Source: Verrucomicrobiota bacterium (GTDB lineage Bacteria; Verrucomicrobiota; Lentisphaeria; Oligosphaerales; Oligosphaeraceae). Taken from it: a stretch of DNA of 42,094 nucleotides. The notes beneath the pieces were generated by a model. That model was given only the letters and a program-made list of their open reading frames with translations, was not told the origin of the DNA and ran no database searches. The stretch's first letter is position 1; the number at the start of each line of letters is the position of its first letter. The stretch lies in NCBI GenBank assembly GCA_019136135.1, contig JAGVUR010000177.1:1-42094 (forward strand). The letters run 5' to 3'. The position numbers and the translations under genes were made by a program. Of this stretch, positions 25,566 through 34,535 are shown piece after piece.

Positions 25566-26705
25566 TTAGCGCTTGATGCCGTCGACGAAGACGGTTGTGA
25601 CGTTGAAGTTGTCGTCGAGGATTACGATATCCGCGACGAATCCAGGTTTGATTTCTGCGATGTTCTTGAGTTTGAGGCTGTTTGCCTGGTTGAGCGAGGT
25701 TGTCTTGACGAGTTCGGGGAGCGGGAGCCTGGTTTCCTCAACGACGTTCTTGAAGGCGGTGTTGAACTGGAGCGTTGAGCCTGCGAGGGCACCGTTTGAA
25801 GCGAGCCTTGCGGCTCCGTCTGCGACGACGACCGCGAGTCCTCCGAGTTGGTAGTTTCCGTCCGGGAGTCCTGTTGCCTCCATTGCGTCGGTGATCAGCA
25901 GGATTTTGTCGATCGGCTTGGTTTTGAATGCGAGCCTGATCATGTCTGGGCAGAGGTGTATTTTATCGCAGATCATTTCGACGTAGGTTGAGTCGTTGTA
26001 GAGTCCTGCCCCTACGAGTCCTATTTCCCTGTGGTGCAGCCGCGTCATTTGGTTGCAGAAGTGGGTCAGCCTATCGAGTCCCTGTTCTTGTCCGAGCTTG
26101 TATTGTGCCATCGTTGCATTTGTATGTCCGCATGACGGGACGATGCCCAGTTGAACGAGTTGCCTTGTGAAGTCGATTGCGCCTTCAATTTCGATGGCAT
26201 AGGTGACAATGGCTACTGGCGAGATGTCATTGAGTCTCTTGACTTCGTTGAAGTCTGGTTTTCTGACATAAGCTGGATTTTGCGCTCCGATGCATTCTGG
26301 ATTGATGTATGGTCCTTCCAGGTGTGTACCGATGATTTTGGCACCGGTTGGTTTTTTTCTGTATGCTTCGATGAATCTGAGTGAGGCTGCGAGGTCTTCT
26401 TCTGAGAGGGTAAGGGTAGTGGGGCAGATTGAGGTGACGCCTTCCTTGGCTTTGGCTTCGGCGATAATCGAGATGGCTTCTTTCTTGCTGGATGTGGCTT
26501 CGTATCCCATTCCGCCATGGAAGTGCGTGTCGATGAATCCTGGGACCATCAGTTTTCCCTGTGCATCGAGCGTTTCATCGGCTTTGAGTCCCTTTGGGCT
26601 GTCCTGGACTGCCTGGATGAAGCCATCCTTGAGCAGGACAGAAGCATTGAGGATTTCCAGGTCGGGGGAAACGAGATGCGCGTTTTTGATGAGTGTGGAA
26701 GCCAT
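25566..26705 (-). CDS. nagA: N-acetylglucosamine-6-phosphate deacetylase
   Basis: 379 residues, normal for the family; AGGA lies 6 nt before the ATG. It removes acetate from GlcNAc-6-phosphate in the cytoplasm to give glucosamine-6-phosphate, for amino-sugar catabolism and cell-wall recycling. Amidohydrolase-fold landmarks are present: His61/His63 in DTHFHGG, Glu130 in THLEGPYIN, His194 in CGHTNAT, His215, the substrate-contact His250 in CDKIHLCPD and the catalytic Asp273 in LITDAMEATGL. The CNQM segment replaces the usual FNAM. No nagB or transporter is nearby, but it fits with the exported glycosidases if they release GlcNAc-containing sugars. It is convergent with the glycosidase operon, separated by the hairpin array. 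Confidence 0.93.
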   Translation of the reverse strand: MASTLIKNAHLVSPDLEILNASVLLKDGFIQAVQDSPKGLKADETLDAQGKLMVPGFIDTHFHGGMGYEATSSKKEAISIIAEAKAKEGVTSICPTTLTLSEEDLAASLRFIEAYRKKPTGAKIIGTHLEGPYINPECIGAQNPAYVRKPDFNEVKRLNDISPVAIVTYAIEIEGAIDFTRQLVQLGIVPSCGHTNATMAQYKLGQEQGLDRLTHFCNQMTRLHHREIGLVGAGLYNDSTYVEMICDKIHLCPDMIRLAFKTKPIDKILLITDAMEATGLPDGNYQLGGLAVVVADGAARLASNGALAGSTLQFNTAFKNVVEETRLPLPELVKTTSLNQANSLKLKNIAEIKPGFVADIVILDDNFNVTTVFVDGIKR

Positions 26706-26859
26706 TGCAGTTCCTGTTGGGTTTGGAGGTGGTACGAACTATGTGGTAATGAGTTAAGGAATATGATTTGTCTCGTTATGTAAAATCATCTCGGAAGACA
26801 AAAAATCAAGTTTAAGGGGTGGCATGGGCCGTGTTCGTCAGGTGGAACGCAGGATGAAT

Positions 26860-28755
26860 TTATGCTTTCGGGAGGCAGATGACGAATTCTGTTCCTTGTT
26901 CTGGTTCCGAGGTGACCGAGACCCATCCTTTGTGGTTGGTGACGCATCCGTAGACCATTGCGAGTCCCATTCCGGTACCTTTTCCCACATCCTTGGTGGT
27001 GAAGAAGGGTTCGAAGATTCGTTGTCTCGTTTCATTTGCCATTCCGCAACCATTGTCCTTGACCTTTAGGCAGATAAAGTCTTCGTGCTTGAGATCCTTG
27101 TCTGGTCGTTGTTCCCACTCGTGCGTGTTTGCACGTGCGCGCTCCGCCCTGATGATGATTTTGGGGTTGTCCTTTTTGTTTGCGACAGCGTCCTTGGCGT
27201 TGATGAGCAGGTTCAAGAGCACTTGCTGGAGTTGTGAGAGGTCGCCACTGGTGGAGAGTAGCCCGGGCTCAAGGATGATTTTTATCGAAATCCCCTTGGC
27301 GTTGGTCTTGAAAAGTTCGGCAGTTTGCTCCACCAGCGATTTGACATCAATTTTTTCCACGTGGAAATTCCCCTTTCGTGCGAAGCCAAGGAGCTGCGCG
27401 GTCAAGGCAGCCGCCCGCTTGGTGGCGTTTTCGATGTTGTCGATCATCGAGCGTTGCTGCTGGGTCAGGTTCTCGCATTTCGCCAGGGCATCTGCGCTTC
27501 CCTGGATTGAGTGGAGCATGTTATTGAAGTCGTGGGCGACTCCTCCTGCCAGCATTCCGACGGATTCGAGTCGTTGGGAGTGCATGAGCTGTTCCTGCAG
27601 CTCGCGTCGGTTTTTCTCTTGGATATGCTGTTCTGTGACGTCTCGTGCGATGAATACCGCGATCGCCTGGTTGTCGATGAGTGCCCTTGAGAGATTGAAG
27701 TCAAGGTCGACCATCGTTCCATCCTGTTTTTTGAGTTTCATGTTTGTGAATGAGTGGACTGTTTTGGGGGCTTCATCAAGTGTATTCCAGAGGTCATCGA
27801 AGGTAAACGGCTTCATATCCTTGTCATATAGGAAGAAGTCGAGGGTTGTGTCATCGTTTTCGACCAAGGAATCGAGAGTATTTAGGGCTGCATTGTTGGC
27901 GTTAATGATTTTGCCTTTGTCGTCGATGAGTAGGATTAGTTCTGATGAGTGGTCTAGGACGGCCTGGTATCTTTCTTCCCACTCCTGCATTGACTGTCTC
28001 ATCCTGTCCGTCGTTTGGATATGTCTGAAGATTTCCGTGAAGAATCCGCTTCTAGGGTGCGATGCGACTGGTTTTGCGTTGACGAGTTTGATGTAGAAGC
28101 AGGTAATAGCCGTGATGGTTAAAGCATGTGCCATCTTGAACAGCCAAGATTTTGCGAATTCCTTTGGATTGATGTATGATTGGTGGGAAGTGAGGTCGAG
28201 TTCCCGGCAGAGCAGGACGAGGCAAAGGGAGATGAAGAGAGCCACTGCGAATGGGAGTTTGAAATTTCTAAGGGTTTGGAAGACAACCGGTATGCAGCTG
28301 AGGATGATCAGGTGGATGAGCACGAATATGGCGAGCGATCTCTGGAGGTGGATAGGCTGGAAGGCGAAGCTGGAGTGCCTCGAGAGCATGTCGAAGACCA
28401 GGTCGGCGTAGGATGAAACCAATAATTGCGCATAGACGAAGGCGCTGAACACGATGATCAGCAGGCCAAGGATCAGGCGCTGGGCATCCTGGGTACCGTT
28501 GAACTCGTAGACGATAAACACCATCGCAATTCCTGGCAAGGTCATGTTGCCGAAACCAAGAGGGGTGCCTTGACCAGGCATCAGGCTGTCAACAGCGAAA
28601 TTCGATACTCCGATCATCAAGCCAACCAACACGTATAGCCCGACTGTCATGTACAGTGGGACGCTGCTGATGGAGCGCCGCAGGTAATGCAGCAATAGCA
28701 GGAACCCCATGTAGGGGAAAACCTCAAGCAAAGATGAAAGAAGTTGGCTTGGCAT
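26860..28755 (-). CDS. Membrane-bound sensor histidine kinase with PAS domain
   Basis: 631 residues. The N-terminus (about 1-230) has several hydrophobic helices forming a membrane sensor; no periplasmic sensor domain stands out. A PAS domain follows (about 260-375), then a HisKA dimerisation domain with phospho-acceptor His408 in GGVAHDFNN, and a HATPase_c domain (about 515-630; DNGCGMANETR for the N/G1 box, then FFTTKDVGKGTGMGLAMVYG for F and G2). GGVAHDFNN is typical of kinases in hybrid and NtrB-like families. It should autophosphorylate and pass phosphate to a response regulator, but none is encoded next to it. The Shine-Dalgarno is poor; the in-frame Met at residue 16 is an alternative. 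The signal is unknown. Confidence 0.9.
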   Translation of the reverse strand: MPSQLLSSLLEVFPYMGFLLLLHYLRRSISSVPLYMTVGLYVLVGLMIGVSNFAVDSLMPGQGTPLGFGNMTLPGIAMVFIVYEFNGTQDAQRLILGLLIIVFSAFVYAQLLVSSYADLVFDMLSRHSSFAFQPIHLQRSLAIFVLIHLIILSCIPVVFQTLRNFKLPFAVALFISLCLVLLCRELDLTSHQSYINPKEFAKSWLFKMAHALTITAITCFYIKLVNAKPVASHPRSGFFTEIFRHIQTTDRMRQSMQEWEERYQAVLDHSSELILLIDDKGKIINANNAALNTLDSLVENDDTTLDFFLYDKDMKPFTFDDLWNTLDEAPKTVHSFTNMKLKKQDGTMVDLDFNLSRALIDNQAIAVFIARDVTEQHIQEKNRRELQEQLMHSQRLESVGMLAGGVAHDFNNMLHSIQGSADALAKCENLTQQQRSMIDNIENATKRAAALTAQLLGFARKGNFHVEKIDVKSLVEQTAELFKTNAKGISIKIILEPGLLSTSGDLSQLQQVLLNLLINAKDAVANKKDNPKIIIRAERARANTHEWEQRPDKDLKHEDFICLKVKDNGCGMANETRQRIFEPFFTTKDVGKGTGMGLAMVYGCVTNHKGWVSVTSEPEQGTEFVICLPKA

Positions 28756-28780
28756 TGCGGACTACACGTTAAGACAATTA

Positions 28781-28815
28781 CAAAACACTCCCGGAAACTG
28801 GTGCTTCCAGGAGTG
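28781..28815 (-). terminator. Rho-independent terminator of the zinc-ribbon coiled-coil gene
   Basis: The stem CACTCC-GGAA (28786-28796) / TTCC-GGAGTG (28805-28815) has one C-A mismatch. On the minus strand it is followed by TTTTGTAATTG. It lies 12 nt after the stop codon of the gene ending at 28827 and upstream of the histidine kinase gene, so the two are probably separate units. Confidence 0.75.
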
Positions 28816-28826
28816 CCGGCGGTTCT

Positions 28827-30440
28827 TTAGTTTTCCTTGTTTTCGGAATCCTTAGGCAATTCATCCTTGGGCTGCTCCGGCTTTTGCTCGTCCTTGGATG
28901 GTTCCGGCTTTTGCTCGTCCTTGGGTTGCTCGTCTTCCGGCTTGTCGGCTGCTTGTTTTTTCTTTAGTAGCGGAGCTGATTGAGACTGTTTTTTCGAAGC
29001 CGGCATCAGAGGCATTGACTTCGTTGGATTCTTTGGCGACGCAACTGTTTTTTGTGTGGTGGATTGGATTGGCCTGGAGCTCGGCGTCAGGTTAGTCGTT
29101 GGATTTTCGGAAAGGTCGGTTGGCGTTGGCGCTGGTGCCTTGAGCGATGCGAGGTAGGTTCTCATTTCAAAGATCGCGTATCCGATCAGTCCAAGCATGA
29201 TGGCGAAAGCGCACCAATCGAGCACCTTGACCAGCATGGTCGTGGCATTCAAGGCGGCGACTGCGATGATTATGAGGAGCGCAACTTCCAGGTTGAAGCG
29301 CCAGAGGCGCGACTGGTTTTTCTTGACTTGTTCGTCAATGACGGCCTTTTGTGCTTCCAGGGCTCTCTTCTCTATGGTAGCCATCCGTTGCTGGGCAGCC
29401 TTTTCGGAGTCCTTCTTGATTTTGTCAGCATCTTTCCGTGCTGTTTCAAGCAATTGGTCGGCATCCTTTTGTGCTTGTTCCTTTTGCGCTTCCATTTCCA
29501 CGGCAGAAAGTGCAGCCAGCTTTTCGGCATTTCCATCGGACTTTGCCAATTCTTGGATCTTTTGCTCGAGTTCTTCGACTTTTTTCTGTCGTTGATCCAG
29601 TTCCTCGGTGCGTTGCTTCAGGGAGTCCAGGGCTTTTTGTGCCTTGTCCTTTTGCTCTGCCAGTTCGGATTTCGTCTTTTCAACCAGTTCCTTGGCTTCT
29701 TTTTGAGCATTTTCCTGGATTGACTTGGCGTGGTCCAAGGCGATTTGCTTGGCGGCTTCCTTTTGTTTTTCCAGTTCTTCCTTTGTTTTGTCCGCCTGTT
29801 CCTGGGCTTGGTCGACGATTTCCTTCGCCTTGTTCTTGGCTTCAGCGGCGATTTTCTTGACTTCTTCGAGGATTCGTTCCTTGGATTGTTCTCGGAATGA
29901 ATTTTCCTCTTCGATCAGTTTTTCCTTAAGCAGTTGCCTTGCTTCGGCTTCGAGTTGCTGGAAATGCTTTTCCGCCTCTTGTTTTTTGAGCTCTGCGGCT
30001 GCTGCGGCGTCTGCATTCGCCTTGGCGATGATCTCCTGTGCTTCGAGGTCGGCTTGCTTCAGTGCATCAGCCCGTTGCTGTTCGATTTCCAGCTTTGCTT
30101 TTTCCAGGAGCAGGTCCCGTTCCTTTTCGGCTACGGCCGTAAGCCGGTCCAGGATTTCGACTTGAGACGACTGGGTTTCATGTGGTTGCTGTTGTGCGAC
30201 TGGTTGCGCGGTTCTCATCTTCGGCTGTTGCTGCTGGGCGGGCGTCGGTGTGGTTGTCACATTGACGGATCGCGCTACTCTCAATGGGCGCTGTGCCTCC
30301 GCAGGTGTTGGTGCGTCCGGGGCATCCCCCGTCGTTTCCGGTGGCATGGACACCTTGCATTTCGGGCATTTTAACGACGGCATCGGGGTGTTGAGCGACA
30401 GGGTGTGGCCGCATTGTGGACAAACGTGTTTGACTGGCAT
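28827..30440 (-). CDS. Zinc-ribbon, coiled-coil, membrane-anchored protein of unknown function
   Basis: 537 residues; AAGGAGA lies 8 nt before the ATG. The N-terminus is a zinc ribbon with Cys7-Pro-Gln-Cys10 and Cys25-Pro-Lys-Cys28 knuckles. After a Pro/Ala/Gln linker comes a long, highly charged Ala/Glu/Lys/Gln coiled coil (about 95-370) with KAKEIVDQAQEQADKTKEEL-like heptads. One or two membrane helices follow (about 380-430; ALLIIIAVAALNATTMLV), then a disordered tail ending in repeats of KDEQKPE. Antisense frames in this stretch are artefacts of its composition. The architecture suggests a cytoplasmic scaffold tied to the membrane; no enzyme domain is seen. It lies downstream of ileS across a repeat-bearing gap and ends at a terminator. 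Confidence 0.85.
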   Translation of the reverse strand: MPVKHVCPQCGHTLSLNTPMPSLKCPKCKVSMPPETTGDAPDAPTPAEAQRPLRVARSVNVTTTPTPAQQQQPKMRTAQPVAQQQPHETQSSQVEILDRLTAVAEKERDLLLEKAKLEIEQQRADALKQADLEAQEIIAKANADAAAAAELKKQEAEKHFQQLEAEARQLLKEKLIEEENSFREQSKERILEEVKKIAAEAKNKAKEIVDQAQEQADKTKEELEKQKEAAKQIALDHAKSIQENAQKEAKELVEKTKSELAEQKDKAQKALDSLKQRTEELDQRQKKVEELEQKIQELAKSDGNAEKLAALSAVEMEAQKEQAQKDADQLLETARKDADKIKKDSEKAAQQRMATIEKRALEAQKAVIDEQVKKNQSRLWRFNLEVALLIIIAVAALNATTMLVKVLDWCAFAIMLGLIGYAIFEMRTYLASLKAPAPTPTDLSENPTTNLTPSSRPIQSTTQKTVASPKNPTKSMPLMPASKKQSQSAPLLKKKQAADKPEDEQPKDEQKPEPSKDEQKPEQPKDELPKDSENKEN

Positions 30441-30478
30441 TGCTCAATCTCCTTGTGGGATTGGTTTCAATGTTAGCT

Positions 30479-30640
30479 TAGGAGCCATTAAATAATTAAG
30501 TTACCATTTCCGGTTTCTTTTGGCCGCCTTTCCCCCGTCCTGTCAGTCGCGTATGCGCATACGCTCCTTTCAGTACAGTGGCAGGACAGCTTCAAGACAA
30601 TTCCGGAACTGTTGTCTTAATTTTTGAACGACTCCTTATT
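30479..30640 (-). repeat. Intergenic repeat E1 (long copy) between ileS and the coiled-coil gene
   Basis: On the minus strand: GAGTCGTTCAAAAATTAAG just after the ileS stop, then the hairpin AAGACAA/TTGTCTT (30594-30600 with 30612-30618, loop containing TTCCGGAA). It continues with a 16-nt palindrome at 30549-30564 and ends with AAAAGAAACCGGAAATG, AACTTAATTATT and ATGGCTCCTA. The outer blocks recur at 34536-34622, but the central 75 nt are missing there. It may carry the promoter or a 5' regulatory RNA of the downstream gene, or be a mobile repeat. Confidence 0.7.
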
Positions 30641-33600
30641 AGATTTTCGTCAATCTGAATTTCGCCTTGACTTCGTTGATTTCGATTTCGACCAGGCCGT
30701 CCGCGGCTTCCGTCGGAATGAAATCCACTGCAAGGATTTCGTTGGCGATGTAGTTCTTTTGCTCCTTGATGGCATTTGCGACTTCTTGTGGGGCGTTGTA
30801 TTCGACCTTGATTCTGTCGACGACTTCGAATCCACATTCCTTTCTCAGGTTTTGGATTTTCGAGACTATTTCCCGCGCCCATCCTTCCTGGATCAGTTCG
30901 TGGTCGAGCCTGGTATTAAGTGCGACTGTGATATCGCCTTCATTGGCTACTGACATGCCTTCCTTTTCCTGCCTTTGGATCAGCACATCGTCTTCTACGA
31001 GTTGGATTTCGAATCCATCCTTGGTTTTCAGCGTGATTTTCGAACCGTTTCTGAGGCTTGCGATGTCTGCTGAGGTCAGCGCATTGATCAGCGGCACCAC
31101 GTCTTTCATTCTCTTGCCCAGCATTGGACCGAGCTTTTTCAGGTTTGGCTTCGCCGAGAGCGTGACGAGTTCCTCTTCGTTGGCGAGGATTTGCACTTCC
31201 TTGACATTGAGTTCGTCCGCGACGACCTGGCTCATTTCTTGGAGGTTGTCCCGGACTTTTTGTGAAGCGGAGACCAGGATTGCCTTGGCCAGCGGTTGCC
31301 TGACCTTGATCGAGACCTGGGTTCTGAGGAAGTGTCCGAGGGAGACTGCGGTCATGGTGTCGGACATCCGCCTGTTGAGGTCTGCATCCAGAAGTTCCGG
31401 GATCACGACAGGGTAATCGCACAGGTGGACGGATTCGGGCATTGTTTCCGTACGGAGTTCGGTGTAGATCTTTTCCGTGACGAACGGGATGAATGGTGCC
31501 GCCAATTGGCAGAGTGTGACGATGGCGTAGTGGAGCGTCTGGTAAGCCTCGTTCTTGTCACAGTCATTGTCTGATTTCCAGAAGCGCCTTCTTGAGCGTC
31601 TGATGTACCAGTTGGTCATGTTGTCGATGAAGGATGTGAATCGATTCGAGGCCTTTTGCAGGTCGTAGGCATCCATGGCCACCCTGATGTCCTCGATGGT
31701 TTCCATCAGTTTCGAGAGGATCCACTTGTCGAGGACATTTGAGGTTCTTGTCGGTGGCTGGGCCTTGTTTCCTTCCGGCTTCCAATCGTCGATTTTCGCA
31801 TATGTGGCCAGGAAGCTCGTCGCATTCCAGAGTGGGATGATGACGGTTCTAAGGATTTCCTTGACGCTGGCTTCGGAGAATTTGAGGTCTTCCGCCTTGA
31901 CGACCGGGGAATTGAGAAGGAACAGCCTGAGCGCGTCCGCGCCGTACTTGTCAATCACTTCATGTGGATCGGGGTAGTTTTGGAGTCGCTTCGACATTTT
32001 GCGTCCGTCCTCGGCCAGCACGAGTCCATTGACGATGACGTTTTTGAATGCAGGCTTGTCGAAGAGGCAGGTTGCGAGGACAAGCAGGGAGTAGAACCAA
32101 CCTCTTGTCTGGTCAAGCCCTTCCGCGATGAAGTCCGCCGGGAAACCGGCTTCGACCTTTCTCTTGTTCTCGAAGGGATAGTGATGCTGGGCATAGGGCA
32201 TCGAGCCGGATTCGAACCAGCAATCCAAGACCTCAGGCGTGCGCTTGTAGGTCTTGCCATCCTTGACAATGACGATCTTATCAATGAAGTGCTTGTGCAA
32301 ATCCGTGACCTTTTGGCCGGAAAGCTGCTCCAATTCCTGGATTGAGCCGACGCAGATCATGTCGCTCTCGTCTTCGACGTTGATCCAGATCGGGAGGCAG
32401 GAACCCCAGAATCTGTTTCTTGAGATGTTCCAGTCCTTTGCGTCTGCAAGCCAGTTTGCGAAACGTTTTTCTCCGACGTATTCCGGGATCCACCTGGTTT
32501 GGCTGTTGTTCTTGAGCAGTCTTTCGCGTAGGTCTTCGACCCTGACGTACCATGCATCGATCGCCCTGTAGATCAGCGGCGTGTCGGTACGTTCGCAGAA
32601 TGGATAGCTGTGGACGATCGTCGATTGCTGGATCAGTTTTCCGACTTGCTTGAGGTGCTTGATGATCAGCTTGTCGGCATCCTTGACATTGAGTCCTTGG
32701 AAATCCGGGACTTGCCCGGTAAATTTTGCTTCTTCGTCAAGTGGATCCACCAGGTCGATGCCGACGTTTTTGCAGATTCTATAGTCGTCTTCGCCGTATG
32801 CCGGAGCCTGGTGGACGATTCCCGTGCCGTCTGAAGTCGTGACGTAGTCGTCCATAAGGAACTGGAATGCGTTGGGCTGGTCTTTGAAGTAGGGGAAGAT
32901 TGGTTCGTACTTGGTACCGACCAGGTCGCGTCCCTTGCATTCGTAGACGACGGTGTATTCCTCTGGTTTCTTGTAGTATGCATCGAGCCTGGCTTTTGCG
33001 AGGAGGTATGCGTCATTGGTGCCGCCGTCCTTGACGAGGCAGTAGTCGATGTCTGGTCCGACGCAGACTGCGAGGTTTGCCGGAAGCGTCCAGGGCGTCG
33101 TTGTCCAGATGCAGACGTACGGCGTCAGGTTTTCGGCTCCCTTGAAGACATGGTCCAGGATTTTCATTCTGATGGTAACGGCTGGATCCTGTACATCCTT
33201 GTAGTTTGAGTTGGCCTCGAAGTTCGAGAGGGGTGTATTGAGTTTCCAGCTATAGGGCATGATTCGATGTGCCTTGTAGACGCGTCCCTGGTCCCAGAGT
33301 TGCTTGAAGATCCACCAGATGGTCTCCATAAAGGTCGTGTCCATGGTCTTGTATCCGTTGTCGAAGTCAACCCAGCGTCCCATTCTGCTGACCGTTTGCT
33401 TCCATTCGTCAACGTATGTGAGTACCATTGACCGGCATTTTTCGTTGAAGAGGTCAACTCCGGCTTCCTTGATTGCCGGTGCGCCTGACAGTTCCATCTT
33501 GTCCTGTGCCAGCGCTTCGATCGGCAGCCCGTGGCAATCCCATCCGAAGGTACGTTCCACGAATTTTCCGTTCATCGTCTGGTATCTTGGCACGACGTCC

Positions 33601-33794
33601 TTGATTGTTCCTGCGAGCAGGTGTCCGTAGTGTGGGAGTCCGGTTGCGAAGGGCGGTCCGTCATAGAAGACGTAGGGTTCGGCGTCGCGTCTCCACTCCA
33701 GTGATTTCTCGAAGGTCTTGTTTTTGTTCCAGGTTGCGAGCACTTCTTCTTCCAGCCTTGGGAAGGAGACATTGCTTTCGATGTTCTCAAACAT
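30639..33794 (-). CDS. ileS: Isoleucyl-tRNA synthetase, type 2 (eukaryote-like)
   Basis: 1051 residues, a complete class Ia synthetase charging tRNA-Ile with isoleucine and editing valine. The HIGH signature is HYGH (55-58) in TGLPHYGHLLAGTIKD, and the KMSKS loop is KMSKR in DGRKMSKRLQNYPDP near residue 600. Both variants, with the GTIKDVVPRYQTM segment, are those of the eukaryotic/archaeal-like IleRS2, not the common bacterial IleRS1 (HIGHALNK, KMSKSLGN). IleRS2 enzymes are known to be far less sensitive to mupirocin. The editing (CP1) domain and C-terminal anticodon-binding region appear full length. AAGGAAC lies rather far (13 nt) before the ATG. I saw no T-box in the 53-nt gap upstream. 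It lies in a minus-strand run with def and two membrane-protein genes. Confidence 0.96.
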   Translation of the reverse strand: MFENIESNVSFPRLEEEVLATWNKNKTFEKSLEWRRDAEPYVFYDGPPFATGLPHYGHLLAGTIKDVVPRYQTMNGKFVERTFGWDCHGLPIEALAQDKMELSGAPAIKEAGVDLFNEKCRSMVLTYVDEWKQTVSRMGRWVDFDNGYKTMDTTFMETIWWIFKQLWDQGRVYKAHRIMPYSWKLNTPLSNFEANSNYKDVQDPAVTIRMKILDHVFKGAENLTPYVCIWTTTPWTLPANLAVCVGPDIDYCLVKDGGTNDAYLLAKARLDAYYKKPEEYTVVYECKGRDLVGTKYEPIFPYFKDQPNAFQFLMDDYVTTSDGTGIVHQAPAYGEDDYRICKNVGIDLVDPLDEEAKFTGQVPDFQGLNVKDADKLIIKHLKQVGKLIQQSTIVHSYPFCERTDTPLIYRAIDAWYVRVEDLRERLLKNNSQTRWIPEYVGEKRFANWLADAKDWNISRNRFWGSCLPIWINVEDESDMICVGSIQELEQLSGQKVTDLHKHFIDKIVIVKDGKTYKRTPEVLDCWFESGSMPYAQHHYPFENKRKVEAGFPADFIAEGLDQTRGWFYSLLVLATCLFDKPAFKNVIVNGLVLAEDGRKMSKRLQNYPDPHEVIDKYGADALRLFLLNSPVVKAEDLKFSEASVKEILRTVIIPLWNATSFLATYAKIDDWKPEGNKAQPPTRTSNVLDKWILSKLMETIEDIRVAMDAYDLQKASNRFTSFIDNMTNWYIRRSRRRFWKSDNDCDKNEAYQTLHYAIVTLCQLAAPFIPFVTEKIYTELRTETMPESVHLCDYPVVIPELLDADLNRRMSDTMTAVSLGHFLRTQVSIKVRQPLAKAILVSASQKVRDNLQEMSQVVADELNVKEVQILANEEELVTLSAKPNLKKLGPMLGKRMKDVVPLINALTSADIASLRNGSKITLKTKDGFEIQLVEDDVLIQRQEKEGMSVANEGDITVALNTRLDHELIQEGWAREIVSKIQNLRKECGFEVVDRIKVEYNAPQEVANAIKEQKNYIANEILAVDFIPTEAADGLVEIEINEVKAKFRLTKI

Positions 33795-33847
33795 AGCTTT
33801 CAGGTTCCTTTTTTTAATCGTATGGGCAGGCGAAGATACGTTCTTCG

Positions 33848-34483
33848 TCAGTAGTCGTAGGTTTTATTCCAGGATTCGATTTTCGCGTAGGGGATTCTCA
33901 TTTTCTTCGGGGCACCCTTGAAGTCCTTGAAGACGACATAGACGAGTTCGGGTTCCGTTTCGAGGATTTCGAGAACGATGATTTCATTCCCCGAGATGAC
34001 TGCCTTCCATGGACCTGCGTTTCGTCCTTCCTCGTCTCGCCCGATTTTGTCGAAGTACTTTTGATTCCACTGTTTTCCTTCGATGCCGCTTTCGTCTTCT
34101 TCTAGCGCCACTTGCTTGCCGAGTTGTTCTTGGATGCGTTGTTTTTCGGCTTCCGCCTCGGCTTTTTTCTGGAGCGCTTCCTGTTCGGCTCGTTTGCGTT
34201 CCGCCTCGCCGTAGATATCCATTTTGAAGAGGATAATAATCGGGTAGATCCAGGGGACAACGAATCCCAAGACGAAGTGCATCCAAATCGGATGTCTTCT
34301 TGATGCCGCGATCGAGGCAGCCCAACATGCCGAACCCAGGAGGAAGAGAATGACGAGGATGATGGTGAGCCAGGTACCCAAGTCAAACTCGAGTTGTGCG
34401 TCAGCTGTCACGCCCGCGAAATGCTTGGTCAATTCGAGAATTTTTGCGCCGATATGCTTGAGGATGTCAATGAATGCGGCCAT
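33848..34483 (-). CDS. Hypothetical membrane protein with coiled-coil and C-terminal soluble domain
   Basis: 211 residues. Two membrane helices (about 32-54, TWLTIILVILFLLGSACWAA; and about 63-83, MHFVLGFVVPWIYPIIILF) are followed by a charged Ala/Glu/Lys coiled coil (about 88-120). A small soluble beta-rich domain (about 140-211) reads LVYVVFKDFKGAPKKMRIPY near the end. I recognise no named family. The start at 34483 has AAGGAAA about 10 nt upstream. It sits between a membrane-protein gene and ileS (gap 53 nt), all on the minus strand. The gap before it carries intergenic repeat E2. Its location in a translation-related block does not by itself tell its role. Confidence 0.8.
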   Translation of the reverse strand: MAAFIDILKHIGAKILELTKHFAGVTADAQLEFDLGTWLTIILVILFLLGSACWAASIAASRRHPIWMHFVLGFVVPWIYPIIILFKMDIYGEAERKRAEQEALQKKAEAEAEKQRIQEQLGKQVALEEDESGIEGKQWNQKYFDKIGRDEEGRNAGPWKAVISGNEIIVLEILETEPELVYVVFKDFKGAPKKMRIPYAKIESWNKTYDY

Positions 34484-34535
34484 AGTCGATAGTTTCCTTG
34501 GGTTAGTTGTGATATGTGTATCGAATGATACCTAG

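Noticed and set aside
29052..29723. Plus-strand frames rich in Phe, Leu and Ser opposite the coiled-coil gene
   Set aside because: They look like membrane proteins only because they are the complement of Lys/Glu/Gln-rich codons of the coiled coil.
33795..33847. T-box leader for ileS
   Set aside because: The gap before ileS is only 53 nt and contains no specifier-loop or antiterminator-like structure.
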